Assembly (NCBI GenBank): GCA_937915735.1 | Contig: CALGGS010000148.1 | Coordinates: 1-31,028, forward strand | DNA length: 31,028 bases | DNA from: an uncultured Treponema sp. | GTDB taxonomy: Bacteria > Spirochaetota > Spirochaetia > Treponematales > Treponemataceae | Reading direction: 5' to 3' | Part shown: piece by piece, positions 14,098 to 22,584 of the stretch | Layout of the letters: the number at the start of each line of letters is the position of its first letter | Numbering within the stretch: position 1 is the first letter of the stretch | Translations under genes and position numbers: made by a program | The notes under the pieces: generated by a model | What the model saw: only the letters and a program-made list of their open reading frames with translations | Databases searched by the model: none | Told to the model about the DNA's origin: nothing

Positions 14098-16635
14098 TCA
14101 AAAAATATCCCTTTCTTTTTTGCAGTAAACCTCAAAGGTGTCTCCAAGGCCAAAAAAGTGACTTGCACCAGAATAGAGGGCAAATTTCAAGCTAGTAGAT
14201 TTCTGTCCCTTAAGATTTGGAAATCTCTCAGGATGATGACCTGTCGAAACAATCTTGCAGACCCTAAATCCGTATCTTTTAAGAATCTGTGCCGCCCTTC
14301 CCGGCTCCCAGAGAGTAAAATGGTCAGTCGGGGAATTTTGGAAGAAAGACTGGGTGTTGAATCTTCCAGAAACACCGCTGGCCGAAGGAGTTGAAAAAGC
14401 GAAGACACCGCCCTTTTTAAGTATTTTGGAAACACCTTTTAAAACGCCGTCCAAATCCTGAAAATGCTCGATTACATACCACATAGTAACAGAGTCAAAA
14501 TTCTTGACACCGAACTCGCTCACTGGGTCAAAGTTCGGGAAAGCGGCGACAGTCGCAGGATAATGAAGCGTATTCTGAACATAATCGACGGCCTCTTTGG
14601 AGATGTCAGTTCCGAAAACTTGCCAGCCGGCGTCATTTGCGGCATCAAGGTACGGCCCGAAGGCGCAGCCTATATCCAAGCAAGACGGAGTAACTTCCTT
14701 GTGATTTCCACGGTAAAGCATATCGACTATGCTCGTTCTTCTGACGCACTGCTTTTTAATCGAAGCAAAATCGTCAAGATAAGTCTTTCCGTACTGTTTT
14801 TTGTAATCCTCAAAAAAATAAGAGGAATTGTAATTCTTGCTAGTCGCATGAGTCCAGCTCATATAAAGCATACCGCAACTTCTGCACCGGCGGAATGTAT
14901 GAAGCGTTGTCCGTGCAACAATGGGGTTTTCAGAAGAGGCGTTTTCATCACGGCAAATTGGGCATGAGACTCTTTTTCCGTTTGCAAGAAGTTTCAAGAA
15001 TTGGCCAAGAGACTTATTTTCACTCTTTTCCCTCGTAAAAATTGAATCAGGATAAAGAGTCTCCAGATTTTTTAGGATTGAGAGAATATTTTCCGCATTT
15101 ATTTGAGCACTTGAAAGGCAGGCAAAGCCGTATTTCTGAGCAAGATTTACATGAAGGCTGGTCGTTCCAAGCAGGATAACGCCACAGCCGGCCGCAAGAC
15201 TCTCAAAGGCCGTAAAGCCATAATGCGTGACAACAAGGTCATACTCAAAAAGCTTTTCTTTTAAATTATGAACCGGGCGAATAAAATTGATTTTTTTTAG
15301 AAGCTCTTCATTAGTCACCCGAAGGGCAGTCTCTTCCGGATTCTGAACAATAGCAGTAATTTTTACTGACTGAGATTTTTTATTTTCTAAAGAAGAGAAC
15401 AGCTCAGCCAGAGCAAGCGATGTCGGGAAAACCAAATCACCGGGGTCTTCCCCTCCGACAGTCACGAGAACGGATTTTATATTTTCAAGCTTTTCAGGTC
15501 TTTTTTCAGTCCTTCTTTTTTCTGGAAGAGATATGAAAGAAGGATCCGAAATGTTATTAGGCCTCTCAAGCCCATAAGAAGGGATAATGTCCAAAAGACA
15601 GTCGCAGAGGTCAGCGTTCAGGGAGCCTTCGTCAATTGCCACGAGTGGAGCGGCTTTTGAAAGCGAAAGAGCTAACTCCCTCTCCAGCGTGAATGCATCT
15701 GTCACGATTAAATCATATTCATTTTTTTCAGGAAGGCGACTTACAAGCTGTGAATCCTTCAGGCCATTCTTTTTCGCCTCATCAATCAGCTCGTCTTTTT
15801 CTTCAAGGTCTGCATCACCAGGAATGTAAATATTCGCACCGGTTTCAAGCGCAATCGAAATACAGCGCCGAAGATGCCCGGTTCCCCTTCCTTTTTTAAC
15901 ACACGGAACGCACAGAATAGGCTTATAAAGCAGAGGGCTTTCAAGGGCAGTCAGAATTTCTTCTGTGGTATAGGGCTCTTTAACAGGCTTTTTCTCACTC
16001 ACCTTCTCGCCCGAAACGATTCTCACAATCGATTCAGCACGCAAGAAATCTGTCTCAGTGTCGATTGTAGTCCTAAGAGACGGATAATTCCACTTTTCAG
16101 GGCTGGGAAGAAAAAGCGCCTTAAATTTATCAGGATGATTATAGAGCGCAGGTCCAACATGCTCATGGTCATAGGGAAGATTTGTCAAGGCTCTGGCTTT
16201 TAACAGAGACTCACCTTTAAAAATTTCAATTCCGCTCCCGTGGGGAAGCCCCGTATATGTAATATAGTCAAAATTCTCGTTCTTTAAGCGATTTTCAGCC
16301 TCATCAACAAGGCTCTGGGCTGCCTCATAAAACAAAAACGGATTGTCAGCCGTTGCACGCAAAACTAAATCTGCCTTAGTCTCTTCAATAAGATTACAAT
16401 ACCGCGCCAAAACATCTTCAAGAGGTCCTTTAAAAATCTTAAAGCCGTTTCGCTCACAAACCGGCTTAAGCTCTTCGTATGAAGCTTCGTCAGTGGCAAC
16501 ATAATAATCGTCCACCCTGACCTTTTTCATAGCAGAAAGAGTCCAGTCGAGGACAGTCTTTCCGCCCAAAATTTTCAAAGCTTTCCCCGGCAATCGAGTT
16601 GATGAAAGTCTGCATTGACAAGCAATAATCGTCAT
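14098..16635 (-). CDS. Four-module protein: SpsF-type cytidylyltransferase, PseG-like domain, zinc ribbon, SAM methyltransferase
   Basis: An 845-residue fusion. Residues 1-235 are an SpsF/CMP-sugar cytidylyltransferase (CRLSSTRLPGKAL at 8-20, ATADNPF at 94-100). Residues 236-550 resemble PseG and GT28-type folds: GRGTGHLRRCIS at 249-260 contains the G-x-G-H-x-x-R-C signature with H254 matching the catalytic His, and VTHYGFTAFESLAAG at 469-483 looks like the nucleotide-sugar binding loop. C558, C561, C584 and C587 form a zinc ribbon. Residues 600-845 are a class I methyltransferase (LDIGCAFGPYL at 653-663, WYVIEHF at 719-725). PseG and PseF-like steps make activated nonulosonic acids, so a role in surface or flagellar glycan synthesis is plausible (inference). 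Last gene of the murG operon, overlapping holB by 4 nt. Confidence 0.88.
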   Translation of the reverse strand: MTIIACQCRLSSTRLPGKALKILGGKTVLDWTLSAMKKVRVDDYYVATDEASYEELKPVCERNGFKIFKGPLEDVLARYCNLIEETKADLVLRATADNPFLFYEAAQSLVDEAENRLKNENFDYITYTGLPHGSGIEIFKGESLLKARALTNLPYDHEHVGPALYNHPDKFKALFLPSPEKWNYPSLRTTIDTETDFLRAESIVRIVSGEKVSEKKPVKEPYTTEEILTALESPLLYKPILCVPCVKKGRGTGHLRRCISIALETGANIYIPGDADLEEKDELIDEAKKNGLKDSQLVSRLPEKNEYDLIVTDAFTLERELALSLSKAAPLVAIDEGSLNADLCDCLLDIIPSYGLERPNNISDPSFISLPEKRRTEKRPEKLENIKSVLVTVGGEDPGDLVFPTSLALAELFSSLENKKSQSVKITAIVQNPEETALRVTNEELLKKINFIRPVHNLKEKLFEYDLVVTHYGFTAFESLAAGCGVILLGTTSLHVNLAQKYGFACLSSAQINAENILSILKNLETLYPDSIFTREKSENKSLGQFLKLLANGKRVSCPICRDENASSENPIVARTTLHTFRRCRSCGMLYMSWTHATSKNYNSSYFFEDYKKQYGKTYLDDFASIKKQCVRRTSIVDMLYRGNHKEVTPSCLDIGCAFGPYLDAANDAGWQVFGTDISKEAVDYVQNTLHYPATVAAFPNFDPVSEFGVKNFDSVTMWYVIEHFQDLDGVLKGVSKILKKGGVFAFSTPSASGVSGRFNTQSFFQNSPTDHFTLWEPGRAAQILKRYGFRVCKIVSTGHHPERFPNLKGQKSTSLKFALYSGASHFFGLGDTFEVYCKKERDIF

Positions 16636-17855
16636 TTTATCCCCCTTCTGAACATTGATAAATCCCTAGACAACCTTTCAATCGCACTGGCAGGAGAAAT
16701 ATTATATACGGTGACGGAATTGTAACATTCACGAGTTATCTCAACAGCCCTTGCGCAAATTTCATTTTTTGCAGGTGAATTTGAAGCATCTCTCACTGCC
16801 TCCAAGACTCCGACAAGGAAAATTTTTAAAAGAAAGCGAGGCTCAAATCCGCTGCATTCCTTTACGATTGTGTCAGAAAGAGGAATCTGACCATTCATAA
16901 GATAATTAAAATAATCAGAGGCGGCTTTTTTGATTTCTGAAGGCTTAACCGGCAAAAACAGCTGCAAATAATCGTTTATCAAAAGATTCTCTTCCCCGCC
17001 CCGCGCATGAAAAACCCGCTCAACGACTTCCTTCTGTTGAACAGAGCTTCGCTCGACAAAGTTATAGGTTCGCACCCTCGAAAGAATTGTCGGCATAACA
17101 GCCCCCCTATTTGAGGTTGTGAGAATAAAAACCATATCTTCAGGAGGCTCTTCAAGAATCTTTAAAAGAGCGTTCCTTACGCTTTCCAGCATTCTCTCCG
17201 CATTTTCGATAATGAAGATTTTTTTTCCTGAAACAGATTTTAAATGTGCCCAGACAGAAACACGACGAATCTGGTTTATAGGCAGAGAATCGTACATAAA
17301 AGAGCTTTCAAGCTTTTGTGCATCCTTTATGATTGAATCGCAAATTTTTTCGAGTTTTTCCGTATCTGGAAGACTTTTTTCCGGGTTCAGCTTTTCCAGC
17401 TCCTCATCAATATTTGCTATAATCTGCGCAAATTTTGGAAGTTTATCATCCCCCTCCCACAAAACCTGTGAAAATCTCAAGGTCAGCTTACGGACAGAGC
17501 GGATAAAAAGATAACGAACCGCTCCTAAAAAGCTTGAGTTATCAAAGGCCGCCTGCAAGAAGGCCTTTTTGGCTGCCAGAATTTCCAGAGAGCAGTCACG
17601 AGGACCTGCCAGAAGCACATTCGTATTCGTAAGCTCCTTGTTTCTCTTGCAGGAAGGACAGTCACAAAGCCAGTGCCCGCGCTGATTATATTGATTTACG
17701 CCCGAACAAGAAAGAATCCTTGCAATCTCAAGCGCGCAGGTAAGCTTTCCGCTTGCGGCAGGACCTGAAAGCAAAATTGCACCGGGAAGACGGTTATTTA
17801 AAATATCAGCTTTTAGAAGAGAAGAAGCATTTTGATAAAGAAGATTTTCAAACAT
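16632..17855 (-). CDS. holB: DNA polymerase III delta' subunit-like clamp-loader ATPase
   Basis: A 407-residue AAA+ protein of the HolB/DnaX group that takes part in loading the sliding clamp at the replication fork. The phosphate loop is GPAASGKL at 31-38, which deviates from GxxGxGKT and fits delta' better than tau/gamma. C50, C64, C66 and C69 form the zinc module of the family. IRRVSVWAHLKSVSGKKIFIIENAERM, LLKILEEPPED and LTTSNRGAVMPTILSRVRTY supply the Walker B/sensor and arginine-finger (SR) regions. About 90 extra residues lie between the zinc module and the INQIRR segment. No tau-type C-terminal extension is present. It overlaps cvpA by 1 nt (TAATG, preceded by GGGGGA) and the next gene by 4 nt. 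Confidence 0.85.
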   Translation of the reverse strand: MFENLLYQNASSLLKADILNNRLPGAILLSGPAASGKLTCALEIARILSCSGVNQYNQRGHWLCDCPSCKRNKELTNTNVLLAGPRDCSLEILAAKKAFLQAAFDNSSFLGAVRYLFIRSVRKLTLRFSQVLWEGDDKLPKFAQIIANIDEELEKLNPEKSLPDTEKLEKICDSIIKDAQKLESSFMYDSLPINQIRRVSVWAHLKSVSGKKIFIIENAERMLESVRNALLKILEEPPEDMVFILTTSNRGAVMPTILSRVRTYNFVERSSVQQKEVVERVFHARGGEENLLINDYLQLFLPVKPSEIKKAASDYFNYLMNGQIPLSDTIVKECSGFEPRFLLKIFLVGVLEAVRDASNSPAKNEICARAVEITRECYNSVTVYNISPASAIERLSRDLSMFRRGIK

Positions 17856-18337
17856 TAAGAGAGCATCCCCCGGATATAAGAGATTGGGAATTCAAGAGTC
17901 GGACTTAAAATTTTGTAGATAGTACTCGAATCTGTAAGAGAATTCAAATCGAACCAAATTTGAGCGCGAAGAAGAATGATAATGCAGGAGACGACAAGAA
18001 TACCTTCAAAGGCACCAAAAAAAGCCCCCAGAACCTTATCAAGGCTTTTTAAGATTTCTCCGCTGAAAATATTCTGCAGGATAATCTGAATGATTTTTAC
18101 AATCAAAAAGGCCGTCATAAAAATCAATAAGAAAGCAAGCACTATATCGACGACAGGAATTTTTATGATTTTTTCGATATGAGGAGCAAGAAGTCCGCAA
18201 AAATAAAAGCCCGCAACGATACCGGCAATAACAGCAAGCTTTCCCAAAATTTCCTTGATAAGTCCGTGAATCATCGCCATAAAAGCAAAAGAGATGATTA
18301 TAATCAAAAAAACGATATCTATGAATGTAAAAGTCAT
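17855..18337 (-). CDS. CvpA family inner-membrane protein
   Basis: A 160-residue protein with four predicted membrane spans (about 5-25, 31-50, 63-87 and 104-124). The family-typical start DIVFLIIIISFAFMAMIHGLIKEI and the GAFFGAFEGILVV segment match CvpA/colicin V production proteins, which in other bacteria affect envelope homeostasis and septal peptidoglycan; the exact role is unresolved. An AGGTGGA ribosome binding site precedes the ATG. It starts 32 nt after murG and overlaps holB by 1 nt, so it is co-transcribed with a peptidoglycan glycosyltransferase, which fits an envelope role. Confidence 0.85.
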   Translation of the reverse strand: MTFTFIDIVFLIIIISFAFMAMIHGLIKEILGKLAVIAGIVAGFYFCGLLAPHIEKIIKIPVVDIVLAFLLIFMTAFLIVKIIQIILQNIFSGEILKSLDKVLGAFFGAFEGILVVSCIIILLRAQIWFDLNSLTDSSTIYKILSPTLEFPISYIRGMLS

Positions 18338-18369
18338 TTTTTTATTCCACCTGTCTTTTCGCCCATAGT

Positions 18370-19503
18370 CTAAAAATCCCTCTTCCAGACAATTTCTGCA
18401 ATTTTCTTTGCAGGTCTTTTTCCCTCAGAAAGAGATAATGACGCAGAGGCTGCCTTTTCCCGAGTTTCTTTGTCCAGCATACGCTCAAGGCTTGATTTTA
18501 AGTAATCGCTTTCGGCATATTCTCCAAGCAAAACGCTGGCGGCACCCTTTTCCTCAAAATAATGTGCATTGTCAACCTGATCCCCCCTGGTCCCGCTTCC
18601 ACAAAGAGGAATCAGAATCATCGGCTTTCCAAGAACGCTGCACTCCCAGATTGAATTCGCACCGGCACGGCTTAAGACGACATCCGCACAGGAAATAACA
18701 TCACTCATTTCCTTATAAATGAACGGATACAAAAAATAGCCTTTTTTTTCTTTCGGCATTATATCGGCATCCTTCGCCCCGCACTGATGAACTACATTAA
18801 ATCGCTCTGTAAGCCAGTCAAGATTACCGGCAATAAGAGAGTTTATCTGATGCGCGCCAAGACTTCCTCCCAAAACCAGAAGAACCGGTTTATTTTCGTC
18901 ATAGTCGCTTCGATTTTCAAAAAGGAATTTTTTTCCGTTTTCAGGATTTGTTCCGTAAAAGACAGGACGCACAGGATTTCCAGTGACAATCACATTTTCC
19001 CGCTTTTCCTTAGGAAGATAAGCCTTAGTCTCTTCATAACTCACAAGAATTTTAGAAGCAAATTTTGAATTCAGTCTCGTAGCAAGCCCCGGAGTAAAAT
19101 CACATTCGTGCGTAAGAACAGGAATTCCTAAAATTTTAGCAGCAAAACACGGAGGAACGCTGACAAAACCTCCCTTAGAAAAAAGAACTGCCGGCTTTAA
19201 CTTTAAAAGAGTAAAAAACGCTTTTACACAACCCGCAAAAATCTTAAAGAAGTCAGTGAAATTTTTAAAGGAAAAATATCTTCTTAGCTTTCCGCTAGGA
19301 AGACCGACAAAGGCATCAACGCTCCCTGACTTTTCGACTAAATCTTTGTCCATTCCAAGTGAATTTCCCAGCCAGACAATTTTTATCTCTTCATTATTCT
19401 GCGTGGCAATAGAACGAAGCTCATCGGCAACAGCAAGCCCCGGATAAATATGTCCGCCAGTGCCTCCACCCGCAAAAACAAACGTATTTTTATTTTTTTT
19501 CAT
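18370..19503 (-). CDS. murG: UDP-GlcNAc:lipid I N-acetylglucosaminyltransferase
   Basis: A 377-residue GT28 glycosyltransferase that adds GlcNAc to lipid I, giving lipid II at the inner face of the membrane. The N-terminal loop FAGGGTGGHIYPGLAVADEL near residues 10-29, VLFSKGGFVSVP, HECDFTPGLATR, VTGNPVR, LLVLGGSLGAHQIN and the C-terminal SRAGANSIWE with PLCGSGTRGDQVDNA are all diagnostic. Length is normal for MurG. A TGGAGAAA ribosome binding site precedes the ATG, 21 nt after the ParB-like gene. No other mur or fts genes flank it here, so it is detached from the usual division/cell-wall cluster. Confidence 0.97.
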   Translation of the reverse strand: MKKNKNTFVFAGGGTGGHIYPGLAVADELRSIATQNNEEIKIVWLGNSLGMDKDLVEKSGSVDAFVGLPSGKLRRYFSFKNFTDFFKIFAGCVKAFFTLLKLKPAVLFSKGGFVSVPPCFAAKILGIPVLTHECDFTPGLATRLNSKFASKILVSYEETKAYLPKEKRENVIVTGNPVRPVFYGTNPENGKKFLFENRSDYDENKPVLLVLGGSLGAHQINSLIAGNLDWLTERFNVVHQCGAKDADIMPKEKKGYFLYPFIYKEMSDVISCADVVLSRAGANSIWECSVLGKPMILIPLCGSGTRGDQVDNAHYFEEKGAASVLLGEYAESDYLKSSLERMLDKETREKAASASLSLSEGKRPAKKIAEIVWKRDF

Positions 19504-19524
19504 TTTTTTTGTTTCTCCAGCTTT

Positions 19525-20448
19525 TTATTTTTCGAGCTTTCGCTTAAAAATCAGCCCCTTTATTTTATTTTTCAGGTGCTTTAACGGGCTTTCACCAAAG
19601 GTTCTTAAAAAAGGAGTCGCAATGTCATCGAGAGTCATTCCCTCCCCGAATTTCTGCTTCAGCTCGTCCCAATATTTTATCATCCAGACATACAGATCAC
19701 TTTTCGTTCGATGTCGAAAATATTTCATAATCTTATATTTGTCAATCACCTTAATTACGGGAAGATAGACATAATAAAGCCAGGATTGCATCGCCAAATC
19801 CAAGCCTATTTCGTCAGATTTGTTCATATTGATGTAATATTTATGAGTCAGAATATGGTTGTAAATAACATCATACTGACCTGGTACAGAAAAATCTAAT
19901 GACCAAAAATCCGTCACATCCCCAAAGCCCGTCTCGCCATAAAAAACCCTTTTTTCGTAATTTATGACTTGCTTCGTCATTTTTTTCAGATTATCTGTCG
20001 GCTTCAATTTGATTTCGCTCTGCAGGCTTACGACTTCCGCATCTATGAATTCAATACCCTTAGCCTTGGCTACAGACACACGGTGATTACCGTCTCGAAC
20101 AAAATAAAGCCCGCCCAGCTCATAAAGAGAAATGGGAGGCAAAGGAATATCCTGAATGTGTGCCATATCGATATGCTCCCAGCGGGCTTTTAAATGCATA
20201 GCTTTTGGAAAAAAACGGTTGTCAAAGTCACGGTAGCGTGCCTCACTTCCGACAATCAATTTAACAGGAACCGTCATCATTCCCTTGTAAACCTCATTAT
20301 CAGGCTTTAAAAGCTTTTTTATGTCAGAAAGAGAAATGAGAGTCGCTTCATCAGGATTTAAAAAGTGCTGAACCTCGTTAAAAAGCGCCTTGTGCCTAGC
20401 CTTTGAGAAATCCTCGTCTGTTTCCGCAGTCATCATAATCTCGCTCAT
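19525..20448 (-). CDS. ParB/Srx-fold protein (ParB N-terminal-like domain), unknown function
   Basis: A 307-residue protein whose middle (about 55-145) resembles the ParB/sulfiredoxin-like N-terminal domain: MTVPVKLIVGSEARYRDFD, LPPISLYELGGLYFVRDGNHRVSVAK and FIDAEVV, with DGNHR at 119-123 in the place of the ParB phosphate-binding box. No ParB helix-turn-helix or C-terminal dimer domain is recognisable; the remainder is aromatic-rich and helical. Its start overlaps the metallophosphoesterase stop by 4 nt (ATGA), with AGGACGGA as ribosome binding site. From memory, similar ParB-like proteins paired with a phosphoesterase occur in other phyla, but this was not checked. It is probably not the chromosome-partitioning ParB. 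CTP or DNA binding is untested. Confidence 0.75.
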   Translation of the reverse strand: MSEIMMTAETDEDFSKARHKALFNEVQHFLNPDEATLISLSDIKKLLKPDNEVYKGMMTVPVKLIVGSEARYRDFDNRFFPKAMHLKARWEHIDMAHIQDIPLPPISLYELGGLYFVRDGNHRVSVAKAKGIEFIDAEVVSLQSEIKLKPTDNLKKMTKQVINYEKRVFYGETGFGDVTDFWSLDFSVPGQYDVIYNHILTHKYYINMNKSDEIGLDLAMQSWLYYVYLPVIKVIDKYKIMKYFRHRTKSDLYVWMIKYWDELKQKFGEGMTLDDIATPFLRTFGESPLKHLKNKIKGLIFKRKLEK

Positions 20449-21194
20449 TGTTCCGTCCTGTCATTACCGGTCTTTAATCGATAATCTAACTCCAAAATCG
20501 TGTGACTAAATGCGTTCACAACCGTAGTATTTCCGACTTCTGTTTTTCTTGGCGTATTCATATCATAAAGATGAATGTGACCATGCACCAGATATGTCGG
20601 CTGAAACTTTTTAATAAACCAGTTAAAGCACTCAAAGCCCTTGTGACAGGGATCTTCCTTATCGTGAATATGGCGGGGAGATGCGTGCGTCAAAAAAATA
20701 TCCAGAAAAGTGCCATACCGAATTTTATTCCAAAAAAGACTTGGAACAAGTGCCAAAAGCTTAAAAAACATCTGCCTGTCAGTATACTGATTTAAGCCGT
20801 TATTATATCTGATGGAACCAGAAACTCCACCTATCAGAAGAGGCCTTTTTTTGCCATTTTGCCCTTCAAGCGACAAGCTTTTATCCTTTAAGATTTTAAA
20901 TCCCGCATACACACCACCAAAGCTTCCTTTCATATCATAGATTGGATTTTCACGCTGCAAAGTCGGATGCGCTCCCGTATGCTTTTTTTGCTTATGATAG
21001 TAGCCGAATTCTGTAAGATTATGATTCCCGAAAATAAAATATGTCGGCTTATTGAGCGTAGAAACAATAAAATCGATGTAATCAGATGGTAAATCCCCTG
21101 CACAGAGAACTAAATCAATGTCAGAAAACCGTTCTTTTGCCTGAGTGCTGTAGACAAGCGGATCAATTTGGTCAGAGACGCAGAGAATTTTCAT
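20445..21194 (-). CDS. Calcineurin-like metallophosphoesterase with altered first metal motif
   Basis: A 249-residue phosphoesterase fold. Motifs in order: SDQID at 7-11, where the usual D-x-H has Ile in place of His; GD at 33-34; GNHN at 56-59 (usual GNHD/E); LTHASP; and HGHIH near the end. Loss of the first His should weaken one metal site, so activity or substrate may be unusual. The lack of a signal peptide suggests a cytoplasmic location. It begins 21 nt after the TPR/Mrr-like gene with a GGGACGGGA site and overlaps the ParB-like gene by 4 nt, so the two are very likely translationally coupled. The substrate is not predictable; nucleic acid, nucleotide or phosphoprotein are all possible. 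Confidence 0.85.
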   Translation of the reverse strand: MKILCVSDQIDPLVYSTQAKERFSDIDLVLCAGDLPSDYIDFIVSTLNKPTYFIFGNHNLTEFGYYHKQKKHTGAHPTLQRENPIYDMKGSFGGVYAGFKILKDKSLSLEGQNGKKRPLLIGGVSGSIRYNNGLNQYTDRQMFFKLLALVPSLFWNKIRYGTFLDIFLTHASPRHIHDKEDPCHKGFECFNWFIKKFQPTYLVHGHIHLYDMNTPRKTEVGNTTVVNAFSHTILELDYRLKTGNDRTEQ

Positions 21195-21215
21195 TTTGCT
21201 TTTTCCCGTCCCGCC

Positions 21216-22577
21216 TTAAACGCCTGCCTTAGCCAAAATCTGTTCAAGCCGCTCCTTCGGGACAAGCTCAATCGGACGGTTTTCGGCAAATCGGATTGCA
21301 GATGTCGTAAATTCAGAAGATGTACAGGCATAAGCCTTCGCACAGTTTTTAGATTTTGAAAAATCAAGCGTGCGTCTGATTTCAGAATCTTCGATAGGGT
21401 CAGTAATTCGGTAGAAATTCAAGAGATACATCTGCTTTCGGACATTCATCCAGTCATCCTTCTTTTGCTCCGTAGCAATAATCTGACAGCCCCACTTTGT
21501 TTCCTCGGAAGTCTGTGCAACCATATTAAAGCCAGCCAAAGCCGCCTTCTTACAGATTTCAACAAATTCAGAATTGGAGCAAGTCAGGAATTCTTTTAAG
21601 CTGTCATTTGACTGCAAATCCTTGTATTCTGAGAGTTTAGAAGGAACATCACGGAAATTTCTGTTAATTTTAGAGATAATCTGCCATTGCTCAATCGCTT
21701 TGTCGATTTTTCGATTTTTTTCATAGCAAGAAGCAAGAAAGTATCGTGCATAGAGCGTTTCCTGTGACCGCTCATCTTTTCCCGCTTTTATGGCCTTGTC
21801 AAATTCCAGCTGGGCATTATCGGTTGCGCCTGCCATCATATAGCAAGAACCCCGTTCAAGCAAAGCGCGCTGTTTAAATTCAGGGTCACGGCAGGCCTTT
21901 TCAAAGGATTTTACCGCGGCAGAATATTCTTTATTTTCTTTTTGGATTTTTCCAAGATAGTAGTATGTAGAGAAGGTTTCAGGACTCAGCCTTAATGCAT
22001 AATCAATGGCCTTTTTAGCCTCGTTAAACTGTTTCGCACGGAATAAAATCATTCCCATACCAGCCCAGGCCTTTACATGCTTTTTGTTAAATTTTATGGC
22101 CTTCTGATAAAAGCCCAGGGCACTTTCAGCGTTGTTCTGTAATTCAACAATTCGCCCACACTGATAAAAATGCTCTGCATTTGTAGGCTCAAGTTTTGTA
22201 AGAAGCAAAAATTCTTTCAGGGCGTCATCAAGCTGATTAAATTTTAAATAAAGCCCTGAAAGTTCCTTTCTGAATGCAGCCTCTGGCAACCGAGCGTCAA
22301 AAAGTGCGTTTTGCGCGACAGTCTTGTATTCCATAAGGGCAAGTTCGTTTTTACGGTCAGCAAGATAAGCCTTTCCGAGATAGTAATGAGCGTGATAGTC
22401 ACGGGGATCCTTAGCGATAAGGGATTTTGCCATTTTCTGGGCGGCCGCATATTTTTGCTGCTTTATAAGTTTATTGATTGTGTCGATTTTTTTTGGTGCC
22501 GCTAAAGATTTTATTACAAATACACCGAGGAAACCAATAAGAACAAGAAGTATTAAACTTACTGCAATTACTACCAT
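21216..22577 (-). CDS. Membrane-anchored TPR protein with a degenerate Mrr-like C-terminal domain
   Basis: A 453-residue protein: one N-terminal membrane span (VVIAVSLILLVLIGFLGVFV), then about seven TPR units (residues ~25-300; for example HAHYYLGKAYLADRKNELALMEY and AWAGMGMILFRAKQFNEAKKAI). The C-terminal ~125 residues resemble the Mrr restriction-endonuclease fold: FVEICKKAALAGFN, WGCQIIATEQK, then SSEFTTSAIRFAENRPIELVPKERL. The catalytic Asp position appears to be Gln (GCQIIA), so cleavage is unlikely. A longer TTG-started frame to 22613 is rejected because a consensus promoter lies in it. No Shine-Dalgarno precedes the ATG; the -10 box ends 7 nt before it. It heads the murG operon. The Mrr assignment is by eye and tentative. 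Confidence 0.82.
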   Translation of the reverse strand: MVVIAVSLILLVLIGFLGVFVIKSLAAPKKIDTINKLIKQQKYAAAQKMAKSLIAKDPRDYHAHYYLGKAYLADRKNELALMEYKTVAQNALFDARLPEAAFRKELSGLYLKFNQLDDALKEFLLLTKLEPTNAEHFYQCGRIVELQNNAESALGFYQKAIKFNKKHVKAWAGMGMILFRAKQFNEAKKAIDYALRLSPETFSTYYYLGKIQKENKEYSAAVKSFEKACRDPEFKQRALLERGSCYMMAGATDNAQLEFDKAIKAGKDERSQETLYARYFLASCYEKNRKIDKAIEQWQIISKINRNFRDVPSKLSEYKDLQSNDSLKEFLTCSNSEFVEICKKAALAGFNMVAQTSEETKWGCQIIATEQKKDDWMNVRKQMYLLNFYRITDPIEDSEIRRTLDFSKSKNCAKAYACTSSEFTTSAIRFAENRPIELVPKERLEQILAKAGV

Positions 22578-22584
22578 AAAGATG

